Part shown: in pieces, positions 7,931 to 15,013 of the stretch
How positions within the stretch are numbered: the first letter of the stretch is position 1
How the letters are laid out: every line of letters begins with the position of its first letter
DNA from: Ignavibacteria bacterium RIFOXYB12_FULL_35_14
Lineage (GTDB): Bacteria; Bacteroidota; Ignavibacteria; Ignavibacteriales; Ignavibacteriaceae
DNA length: 64,000 nucleotides
Reading direction: 5' to 3'
Assembly (NCBI GenBank): GCA_001803045.1
Contig: MHAR01000048.1
Span: forward strand, 1 to 64,000
Program-made: the position numbers and the translations under genes
Notes under the pieces: generated by a model
The model's database searches: none
Told to the model about the DNA's origin: nothing
The model's input: the letters and a program-made list of their open reading frames with translations, nothing else

Positions 7931-8698
7931 TTATTCTTTCTCCGATGGTCTGGAAATCCCGCCGTCTTTCCTCACCCGCCAGAAGTGTACAATCATAAAG
8001 ATTGCTGCAAGCAGCGGAAGTGCGATGCAGTGAAAGACGTAGAAGCGAAGCAATGCCGGCGGTCCAACTTGCGTACCGCCAAGCAGAAGAAAACGAATGT
8101 CGTTATCCGGTTTCATCCCAAGCTCGGGTCCGAACGGACCCTCATGCCCGAGGAATGGCGTTGCACGTGCCATATTCGTTCCAACTGTAATTGCCCACAT
8201 GGCAAGTTGATCCCACGGTAAAAGATATCCTGTGAACGAAAGGAGAAGAGTCAATACGAGCAGCACGACTCCGACAACCCAATTGAATTCTCTTGGTGGC
8301 TTATATGACCCGGTCAGAAAAACGCGCAGCATGTGAAGCCAGACAGTAATCACCATCAGGTGCGCTGCCCATCGATGCATATTGCGGAGGAACATACCGA
8401 ACGGAACATCATGCTCTAAGTATTTCATGTCGGCATACGCATATTCAGCCGTTGGTCGATAGTAGAACATGAGAATTACACCCGTCACCGTCAGAACGAT
8501 GAACAAGAGAAACGTAATACCGCCCATCCCCCACGTGTAACGGATTTCGGTTGCATGACGCCACACGGATGTCGGATGCAGATGAAGGAACACATTGCTC
8601 ACAATCTGATGCATCCGGTTCGGCTTAGTGTCCTTGTAACCGTGCCGAAAGATAGATCGGTACAACTGCGTTCGTTTGATTTTCTCCATCGTAACCAT
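7931..8698 (-). CDS. Cytochrome b (b6-type N-terminal half) of a bc/b6f-like complex
   Basis: 255 residues, four transmembrane helices, two b hemes. His pairs are visible: MHRW...WLHM (14 apart) and VFHC...IVHF (15 apart). The 14/15 spacing is that of cytochrome b6 rather than mitochondrial-type cytochrome b (14/14), matching a split architecture with a separate C-terminal subunit. Start chosen at 8698 (MVTMEKIK) because GAAAGAAAG precedes it and it falls 14 bases after the Rieske stop; an upstream start would overlap the Rieske gene. Quinol oxidation/reduction in the inner membrane, with the Rieske protein. Confidence 0.92.
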   Translation of the reverse strand: MVTMEKIKRTQLYRSIFRHGYKDTKPNRMHQIVSNVFLHLHPTSVWRHATEIRYTWGMGGITFLLFIVLTVTGVILMFYYRPTAEYAYADMKYLEHDVPFGMFLRNMHRWAAHLMVITVWLHMLRVFLTGSYKPPREFNWVVGVVLLVLTLLLSFTGYLLPWDQLAMWAITVGTNMARATPFLGHEGPFGPELGMKPDNDIRFLLLGGTQVGPPALLRFYVFHCIALPLLAAIFMIVHFWRVRKDGGISRPSEKE

Positions 8699-8712
8699 TA
8701 GATATCTTTCTT

Positions 8713-9267
8713 TCAAACTTTTAGAAACGACCCTGGTTTTCCCCACTCATCTCTTTCAAACAGGAACTTCACACTCTTGTCTACGACCAACTCACCGTTT
8801 TCATTAAGCATGATTTTTATTCGTTCAAGCGGACGTGGTGCTGGTCCTTCAAAATTAATACCACTTAGGTGAAAACCGCTGCCGTGGCAAGGGCACTTGA
8901 ATTTATTTTCCGTCTCTAACCATCTGGGCGTACATCCTAAGTGTGTGCACACTGCCGATAATGCATAGAATCCTTCCTCCTCACGCACGATCCAAACCTG
9001 TTTTGATTTCAAGTACTTACTGCTGACTTCACCGAGAGCATATTCATCGGGGAAACCAGCCTTAAAGACAGGTGATGCCTCGAACAGCACGCGCGGGAAG
9101 AAGAACCGGATTGTTCCGAGGAGAGCCGTGCCAAGAAAAGCGAAAACCGCGAGCCATCCGGTGAGGGAGAGAAAATCACGCCGGGTAATCCATAGACCCC
9201 GTGATTTGTCGATAGGGACTTCCTTTCGGAGAGGTGTTGTGTTCCGAGCTTGTTCTGAGAGCGTCAT
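8713..9267 (-). CDS. Rieske [2Fe-2S] iron-sulfur protein
   Basis: 184 residues. [11 protein letters not shown] at the N-terminus is a twin-arginine export motif directly before the single membrane anchor. Cluster motifs CTHLGC and CPCHGSGF are intact (two Cys and two His ligands). Start at 9267 (MTLSEQ) has AGGA ten bases upstream. It transfers electrons from quinol at the Qo site to a periplasmic cytochrome, here presumably the octaheme or the monoheme protein. Followed immediately by cytochrome b, as in qcr/pet operons. Confidence 0.94.
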   Translation of the reverse strand: MTLSEQARNTTPLRKEVPIDKSRGLWITRRDFLSLTGWLAVFAFLGTALLGTIRFFFPRVLFEASPVFKAGFPDEYALGEVSSKYLKSKQVWIVREEEGFYALSAVCTHLGCTPRWLETENKFKCPCHGSGFHLSGINFEGPAPRPLERIKIMLNENGELVVDKSVKFLFERDEWGKPGSFLKV

Positions 9268-9411
9268 TTTTGTTTGTCCTGAACAAACCACTTGGGCCTG
9301 TTACTATCTTGTTCGCGCCAATACTTATTGCAGCGCAATGATTCTATACCGTCTCCGTTATTCGGCATCGCATTTTGATGATTCCCAGCGCTACGTTTTA
9401 CGAAAAACTGC

Positions 9412-9816
9412 TTATTCAATGATGACCTTTCCACTCATCCCGAAATGGCCGATTCCGCAAAAGTGTGAACAGCGAAAGCCATACTCACCTTTTTCTTGAG
9501 CGTAAAATTCAATGACTTTGGTCTCCCCTTCTTCAATCGTTTCATCAATTCCAAAATCTCCGAGTTTAAAGCCGTGCGTACCGTTGATGCTTCTAACTTT
9601 GATCTGGACGAGCGTCCCAACTTTCAGGTGGAGTTCATCGGGTGAGAAGTGATACCGCTCGGCAGTCATCTCAATGGTTTCTTTCGGAACATTTGAACGA
9701 TCAAGCTCTTTCGGAATTGCCTGGTAATTCTTTGAGGTTGAGCAGCCGCTGAGAAAGAAAAGAACACAACAAGAAGCGAGTAACGAGATGTTGATTTTCA
9801 AATGCGTTTTCTCCAT
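9412..9816 (-). CDS. CuA-type cupredoxin lipoprotein (COX2-like soluble domain)
   Basis: 134 residues with a lipoprotein signal (LFFLSGC, Cys ~22) and one cupredoxin domain. The C-terminal motif CSHFCGIGHFGM gives the C-x3-C-x3-H-x2-M pattern of the binuclear CuA centre, and GTHGFKL supplies the other His. The two-helix membrane hairpin of a true oxidase subunit II is missing and no oxidase subunit I gene lies nearby, so this is a free-standing electron carrier, probably membrane-tethered in the periplasm. The Glu that normally sits between the Cys ligands (CSEIC) is His here. It sits between the polyketide synthase and the Rieske gene. Confidence 0.87.
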   Translation of the reverse strand: MEKTHLKINISLLASCCVLFFLSGCSTSKNYQAIPKELDRSNVPKETIEMTAERYHFSPDELHLKVGTLVQIKVRSINGTHGFKLGDFGIDETIEEGETKVIEFYAQEKGEYGFRCSHFCGIGHFGMSGKVIIE

Positions 9817-9910
9817 TTTCTTTACTATAATTTAGAAGACGAGATTGAGATTCGTCCTGCAACTTTTGTGGAATTGTACTGTCCAAGAATCCGGAATTCG
9901 AGATTCACAC

Positions 9911-10990
9911 TCACCATTGCAGCAAGGCTCCCTCAATAGCAAGACCAGGCCCCAAGGCTAGCATAATACCCATGGTGCCATGCTTGGGTTTCACATCATT
10001 GGAGCCCCGCAGCGTCTCCTGCAAGACAAAAAGGACGGTAGGCGACGACATGTTTCCGAAATTGTTCAGCACGTATTTGCTATGGCGGACTTGTTGATCA
10101 GTTAAGCCTATTTCTCGCTGCATGCTATCGATAACCTTTCGACCCCCCGAATGAAGGATCCAGTGTGATATCTGTTCTTTCGTAACACCATAGCTTTTCA
10201 GCATCTGATCAATCAGTTTACAGGCCAAACCTCCTGCAAGATCACGAATGTCTTTCGAGAGGATAATCCGCAGTTTCCCTTGCCGCTGCTCAAATCCTAC
10301 GGAGTCGATGTATGACGGCTCGAGGTATGTCTCAAACCCAACAATCTTTGGAATGGTCTCTTGTTCACCCATTGCGACGACAACGGCTGCTGCACCATCG
10401 GCACAAATAGCATTTCCCACAACTGTTTCGAGCGAGTCATCGAGGAAGTAGCATGCGGAACAGATTTCCACTGCAATGAGCAACGCTTTCTTGTTGGGAT
10501 ATGCCTTTACAAAATCATAAGCTCGCTGCAATCCTGACATAGCACCCGCACAACCCATCCCGAGCAAATCCGCTCGCTGGACATTGTTTCGCATCCCCAA
10601 TTCTTTTCCTAAGAGTGAAGAAAGGCCAGGGCAAAGATACCCCGTACACGACACAGCAATTATACAGTCGATATCTTCTACGTCGACCCCGCCGGCCGCT
10701 AAGCACTTTTCAATGGCTTCTTTCGCAATCGTCATTGCACCACGCCGGTAACGCTCATGCAACTCGTCGGCTGTTTCTAAACCATCGAAGGACTCTATGT
10801 CCAAGTAGAGGTGGCGATACTCAATGTCGCTATTCATAAACACTTGTTGGACACGCGGACTGCGATAAAACTCCGAGTATTTGCAAGCAAGTGCATATAT
10901 CTCCTGCTGGGAGTACCGGTTTCGTGGATTTGAAGTCGCGATTGAGAGAATCGCCAGTTGACTACTCCGCTTTTCTAGCAAAACATCCAT
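9911..10990 (-). CDS. Type III polyketide synthase (chalcone synthase-like)
   Basis: 359 residues, full length for the family. The catalytic triad is visible: Cys in LLGMGCAGAMSGL (~149), His in WILHSGGRKVID (~289) and Asn in NNFGNMSSPTVLF (~322). The enzyme condenses malonyl-CoA units on an acyl-CoA starter to give pyrones or resorcinolic/phenolic lipids. HSGGRKVID rather than HPGGP hints at a relation to DpgA-like enzymes; that is inference. It is co-directional between two copper-protein genes of a respiratory cluster, an odd place, so its product may be an electron-transfer or membrane lipid; equally it may be unrelated. Confidence 0.9.
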   Translation of the reverse strand: MDVLLEKRSSQLAILSIATSNPRNRYSQQEIYALACKYSEFYRSPRVQQVFMNSDIEYRHLYLDIESFDGLETADELHERYRRGAMTIAKEAIEKCLAAGGVDVEDIDCIIAVSCTGYLCPGLSSLLGKELGMRNNVQRADLLGMGCAGAMSGLQRAYDFVKAYPNKKALLIAVEICSACYFLDDSLETVVGNAICADGAAAVVVAMGEQETIPKIVGFETYLEPSYIDSVGFEQRQGKLRIILSKDIRDLAGGLACKLIDQMLKSYGVTKEQISHWILHSGGRKVIDSMQREIGLTDQQVRHSKYVLNNFGNMSSPTVLFVLQETLRGSNDVKPKHGTMGIMLALGPGLAIEGALLQW

Positions 10991-11039
10991 GGAGAAACCT
11001 GCAATTGTGATAATTATAATACCGAAGATGAATCATGCG

Positions 11040-11639
11040 TTATTCGTCCAAAAAGAAGTCAACAGTCACACTGCCTTCTTGCCGTATAGTAATCTTTGAA
11101 TTCTTTGACTTAAATTTCGGATGCCATATAACAAGAGTATAGTCTCCGGGCGGTACATCCGAAATCTTATACTTACCCTGCTTATCAACCATTGCAAAAT
11201 ATGGATTCTGCAAAACGAGAACGAACGCCGACATTTCAGGGTGAACGTTACACAGCAATGAGACAACACCGGTTTTCTCGAACGTGACTTTCTTTGTAAT
11301 ACCGGCCGGGTATGTTCCAAGGTTAAATTTCTTTGTCTTGGATGGAGAAAAGACGTTATGCCGTATCGAATCACTGTTGGGGAAAGCCACAGTTGATCCG
11401 ACAAGAACCGGTAACACATGCGGCACAAAGGTCATCCGTATCTGATCCACAACGGGGTTCTTGTTGGGCAGAGGGAATAATCTTCCCTCGATTTTTTCAA
11501 TATATATCAGCGCATATTCAACGCCTTTCCCGCCAAGAACTTTCACATTACCTTTGATATCGCCAGCGTTCACCATACGGACCGATGAGAAAATTACTAT
11601 GTTGATCGTGATTGCCAGTATTGTAAGTTTTGATTTCAT
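11040..11639 (-). CDS. Periplasmic type 1 copper protein with carboxypeptidase-regulatory-like tail
   Basis: 199 residues with a signal peptide. A plastocyanin-like domain (~60-150) has the type 1 copper ligands: His in IRHNVFS and Cys, His and Met in LLCNVHPEM. A C-terminal beta domain (GKYKISDVPPGDYTLVIWH) is of the carboxypeptidase-regulatory kind. Proteins of this layout are often annotated as methylamine-utilisation or plastocyanin-like proteins. AGGAGGG directly before the ATG, 14 bases after the cytochrome-porin stop, puts both in one operon. It is a candidate electron carrier between the outer-membrane cytochrome-porin and the inner-membrane complex. Confidence 0.85.
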   Translation of the reverse strand: MKSKLTILAITINIVIFSSVRMVNAGDIKGNVKVLGGKGVEYALIYIEKIEGRLFPLPNKNPVVDQIRMTFVPHVLPVLVGSTVAFPNSDSIRHNVFSPSKTKKFNLGTYPAGITKKVTFEKTGVVSLLCNVHPEMSAFVLVLQNPYFAMVDKQGKYKISDVPPGDYTLVIWHPKFKSKNSKITIRQEGSVTVDFFLDE

Positions 11640-11653
11640 TAATTCAGCCCTCC

Positions 11654-12970
11654 TTAGAAAGCAATCATTGCGTTAATCCTGAAGACCCTAAAAGCTCTTT
11701 TTTCACTTGGGTCCTTTTCGACACCGTCAATCGTCCGCTTCTCATCCACCCGGAATCTTCCCTCGATACTGAACTTAATGTTCGCACGGTAGAGTATAGT
11801 GATGTTGGGATTAATTTCCCAGTACTTATCCCGATCGTCATCAACGAGTTTCGATTGAGCGCGATTCACCCGAAAAACACCGATCAGCCACGGATAAAAG
11901 ATATAATCGACTTCGCTAAAATAGGCAGTGTGCTTGAGCTTCTTAAGGTTACCAAAGGGGTTTTCATCTTCACCCAAAATGACTCCACCCGTAAGTTCCA
12001 TTCGACCATACCCTGCACGCAGATCAAATCCAAAACGATTGAAATTATTACTATATGTTGCACCACCTTCACTTGGTGTCTTCAAATAATTTCCAACATA
12101 GGTGTATGCACCAACGGTCACCGCATTATCTTCCCAATTGTCGGTTTCTTTCAGTTCAACATCGGCGCCAGAACCATCGAGTCCCATCCCACCAACTTTA
12201 TATGCAACTCGTGCAAATACATCCTTTCGATCTTTGAATGGTGTAGCTTTCCCCTCACCATTCAGGACTCCAGCAGAGTATTCAAATCGACTCTCAAGTA
12301 TACCATTGATTTCAATGCCCGTCTGGTTATCTCGTGGACGCCAATCACCGGATGCTTTGTAATCGATTGTGATTGGGCGATCAAGTGTAATGCGGTTTGC
12401 ATTCATATAGCCACTCGTTATTCCCGGTTCTATGCGGCCAACTTTAATGTTGAGTGCGTCCTTTGGACCAACGATGTCATTGAACTGAAAGAAAAATCGC
12501 TGCATCCCAACAGCGTTTTGACCGCCTTCGAAGAAGATCCACTCCCCAAACAGTCCAACATCATTCCCGAAAGCGCCGCCGAATAGGAGTTCAAGTTCAT
12601 GCGGCATATCGAATCCTATTTTTTTACCTTCGGGTTTCAAAGGATCATACGTGAGGCGATTATGCACATAAACAGAGATGGGGAGGTTTGGAGGAATAAC
12701 CCCAGGCCAGATGGCATCGGGAAATGCTTCTTTCCAACCTTCGGCGCCTAAGCTTACAGGTTCTTCTTTTATGAGCTGTGCGTCCCCTTTCGGCAGAACG
12801 AAGCCATTACGCCGAAACGCTTCACCAAATGCATTGCGTTTGGGAATCGCTGTATGACAGGTCGTGCAGCTTGTTTTGTACTTGCGTGCAAATTCCGGGA
12901 TACCGTAGCTCTCTTCAGTGATCAGCAAGAACATTCCTGCTGTAACTATTATGAGTACCATATTTTTCAT
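11654..12970 (-). CDS. Outer-membrane fused cytochrome-porin (Cyc2-like)
   Basis: 438 residues. A signal peptide is followed by a single heme site in FARKYKTSCTTCHTAIP and then NAFGEAFRRNGF, and after that a long run of alternating beta strands ending in an aromatic C-terminal strand (INAMIAF), as in outer-membrane barrels. The same layout (one CxxCH, then N/F-rich FG motif, then a ~400-residue barrel) is known for Cyc2, the outer-membrane Fe(II)-oxidising cytochrome, and for related undefined cytochrome-porins. Start 12970 has GGAG at a good distance. Proposed role: pass electrons across the outer membrane; direction and donor are not shown by sequence. Confidence 0.8.
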   Translation of the reverse strand: MKNMVLIIVTAGMFLLITEESYGIPEFARKYKTSCTTCHTAIPKRNAFGEAFRRNGFVLPKGDAQLIKEEPVSLGAEGWKEAFPDAIWPGVIPPNLPISVYVHNRLTYDPLKPEGKKIGFDMPHELELLFGGAFGNDVGLFGEWIFFEGGQNAVGMQRFFFQFNDIVGPKDALNIKVGRIEPGITSGYMNANRITLDRPITIDYKASGDWRPRDNQTGIEINGILESRFEYSAGVLNGEGKATPFKDRKDVFARVAYKVGGMGLDGSGADVELKETDNWEDNAVTVGAYTYVGNYLKTPSEGGATYSNNFNRFGFDLRAGYGRMELTGGVILGEDENPFGNLKKLKHTAYFSEVDYIFYPWLIGVFRVNRAQSKLVDDDRDKYWEINPNITILYRANIKFSIEGRFRVDEKRTIDGVEKDPSEKRAFRVFRINAMIAF

Positions 12971-13044
12971 GGAATACTCCATATAAGTTTATGAATAATG
13001 TGAGTTAGAATAGATTTACACAAAATTTTTTAAACAGTATGCCT

Positions 13045-13461
13045 TCACTGTTGATCAAGAATCTTATTTTTTGAATACCGTGATTTCGATAAACTAAGAA
13101 CAGATTTTATAGTACGTTTCATAACTCGTAATTCAAGAGGCTTTGCCAACAATCTGTTAATACCCAGAGACTTGAGCCTCTGTTCAACTGCATCATCAAT
13201 CTGATTGCTGACAATGATAATTGGAAGGTGTGGCAGTTTGTGTCGAAGATTTGTTAAAAACAGCAGCCCGGATTCAATGTGTCCATTGAGATAATTTTCT
13301 GAGATTACAAGCTCAATTCGATGACGACTTATCATCCTTAACGCATCTTCAGTATTGCAGCATACGAGTGGACGATAGCCCTCTCCAGTCAGGAAAATGC
13401 GAAATGCCGCGAGAATGTTTTTGTCGTTATCGACAACGAGTATTTTATGCCGAGTATCCAT
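13045..13461 (-). CDS. Single-domain response-regulator-like protein, phosphoacceptor Asp replaced by Glu
   Basis: 138 residues from MDTRHKIL; receiver fold only, no output domain. The acidic pocket (VVDND), conserved Ser (IIIVSNQ) and Lys (LLAKPLE) are kept, but the phosphorylation site, normally D in a LVxxD motif, reads LVISENYL, that is Glu. A Glu here can mimic the phosphorylated state in other receivers, so this may be permanently on, or a decoy. An upstream TTG would place the candidate sigma-54 promoter inside the coding region, so the ATG is preferred. It is 74 bases before the cytochrome-porin and probably heads that operon. Confidence 0.8.
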   Translation of the reverse strand: MDTRHKILVVDNDKNILAAFRIFLTGEGYRPLVCCNTEDALRMISRHRIELVISENYLNGHIESGLLFLTNLRHKLPHLPIIIVSNQIDDAVEQRLKSLGINRLLAKPLELRVMKRTIKSVLSLSKSRYSKNKILDQQ

Positions 13462-13474
13462 CAGCAAACAATCA

Positions 13475-13490
13475 GACAAGGTCTGTGCCA
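13475..13490 (-). promoter_or_regulatory. Candidate sigma-54 promoter
   Basis: Minus strand TGGCACAGACCTTGTC fits the -24/-12 consensus TGGCACG-N4-TTGC with exact spacing and two mismatches (A for G, T for C). Predicted start near 13464, only a few bases before the ATG at 13461, implying an almost leaderless message. A regulator gene of the required NtrC class is next door. Confidence 0.5.
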
Positions 13491-13570
13491 AGAGTTACGC
13501 TATAAGAACCTTAATAACAAATATAAAAACGGGGATTTAGAGGGAGGTTGACTTCTTTAGACTATGGTTA

Positions 13571-13591
13571 ATGTCACTCTGAAAGTGACAT
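13571..13591. promoter_or_regulatory. Inverted repeat, candidate NtrC-type enhancer site
   Basis: ATGTCACT-CTGAA-AGTGACAT, a perfect 8-bp inverted repeat centred about 117 bp upstream of the predicted sigma-54 start point, the usual place for an upstream activator site. A third GTGACA half-site (13606-13611) lies 21 bp away, two helical turns. No T-run follows on either strand, so it is not a terminator. Confidence 0.55.
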
Positions 13592-13612
13592 GGGGAAACT
13601 CTCGGGTGACAG

Positions 13613-15013
13613 TTATGTTATGTGAAACTGTTCAGCGGTGAGATTGTGACGCTTGAGCATTCGATAAAGACTTTGACGACGTACCTTGGCAATCTTTGCA
13701 GCTTCGGTGATACTCCCTTTTACAGCAGTGAGGAGTTCCTCAAGGTATTTCTTTTCAAACTCTGCCAGAAAATCTGTACGTGCTTTGTGAAACCCGAGGT
13801 TTGAGAGAGGAATTTCTTCCAACCCGAGGAATAAGTTTTTCGAAAATGTCAAATCAACTGCATCGGCAGTAAGTACATTCCCTTTGCAAATAATCATTGC
13901 TCGCTCAATGATATTTTCTAACTCCCTGACGTTTCCGGGGAAATTATATTCTCGTAACTTCTCGATAACACCAGGTCCTATGGCAGTTATATTCTTTTCC
14001 AATATGGCATTGTACTTTGTGATAAAGTGATTCACTAACAGCGGCAGGTCATCTTTTCGTTCGCGCAGCGGCGGTAGGTGAATTGAAAGAACGTTGATGC
14101 GGAAGAATAAATCTTCACGGAATTGTTTCTGTTTGACGGCATCTTCTAAATTCCGGTTGGTTGCAACAATAAAACGGGCATGTACCTTTAACACATCATT
14201 ACCTCCGAGTCGTTCAAATTCTCGTTCCTGTAAGAGACGCAGCAACTTCGCCTGGAGTTTTTGACTCATTTCACAGATTTCATCAAAAAAGATTATCCCA
14301 TTTTTAGCTAACTCAAGCTTACCTATTTTCCGGTCCACAGCCCCTGTGAAAGCACCCTTTTCATGACCGAAGAGTTCGCTTTCAAATAAATCCTCTGGAA
14401 GCACTGTACAATTGACAACAACAAACGGCTCGGAGGCAGTTGGACCATTGTTATGTATCGCCTTGGCTACGAGTTCTTTTCCAGTTCCACTTTCACCCTG
14501 TAAAAGAACGGTTGTTCTGTTCGGTGTTGTAGTGATAGCACCAATGGTCTTGTACATTTCTTGCATCGCCGGTGTGTTACCAATGATTACATAAGGCTGC
14601 ACTTGCTTTTCGAGTCGTAATTGTAACTGTTCAACTTTTTTCCTGAGCTGAAACGTTTCCAGCGCTCTCCTTACGAGTAACCGAATTTTTTCTGCGTCCA
14701 GCGGCTTTGTAATATATTCATAAGCACCAAGTTGAATAGCTTTAATGGCAGTTTCCATCGTCCCGTATCCGGTTATGATAATGACAGGGACATTAGCCCG
14801 TTCTTTCATTTGTTCCATCACATCCAAACCGCTCATATCCGGCATCGTAACGTCTAAAAAAACAATATCAGGTTTCGCTGACTCAATCTTCAGGAGACCA
14901 TCCTTACCACCATTAGCTTCAACCACACTGTACCCTTCTTTTTCAAAAATCATTCTTACTGCAAAAAGAATATTGGGATCGTCATCAATGATGAGAATCT
15001 TTTCTTGTTTCAT
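13613..15013 (-). CDS. NtrC-family sigma-54-dependent response regulator
   Basis: 466 residues. Receiver domain (~1-120) with Asp in IVFLDVTMP; AAA+ domain with Walker A GESGTGKE, the sigma-54 contact loop GAFTGA, and IIFFDEI; Fis-type helix-turn-helix at the C-terminus (ITEAAKIAKVRRQSLYRML). The ATG at 15013 overlaps the kinase stop as ATGA, which fixes the start; 64 codons upstream in this frame are kinase sequence out of frame. It should activate sigma-54 promoters in response to the kinase, most likely the one just downstream at 13475-13490. Confidence 0.93.
   Translation of the reverse strand: MKQEKILIIDDDPNILFAVRMIFEKEGYSVVEANGGKDGLLKIESAKPDIVFLDVTMPDMSGLDVMEQMKERANVPVIIITGYGTMETAIKAIQLGAYEYITKPLDAEKIRLLVRRALETFQLRKKVEQLQLRLEKQVQPYVIIGNTPAMQEMYKTIGAITTTPNRTTVLLQGESGTGKELVAKAIHNNGPTASEPFVVVNCTVLPEDLFESELFGHEKGAFTGAVDRKIGKLELAKNGIIFFDEICEMSQKLQAKLLRLLQEREFERLGGNDVLKVHARFIVATNRNLEDAVKQKQFREDLFFRINVLSIHLPPLRERKDDLPLLVNHFITKYNAILEKNITAIGPGVIEKLREYNFPGNVRELENIIERAMIICKGNVLTADAVDLTFSKNLFLGLEEIPLSNLGFHKARTDFLAEFEKKYLEELLTAVKGSITEAAKIAKVRRQSLYRMLKRHNLTAEQFHIT

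Noticed and set aside
13571-13591. Terminator of the NtrC gene
   Set aside because: Perfect stem but no U-run on either strand; its distance to the sigma-54-like promoter fits an activator site better.
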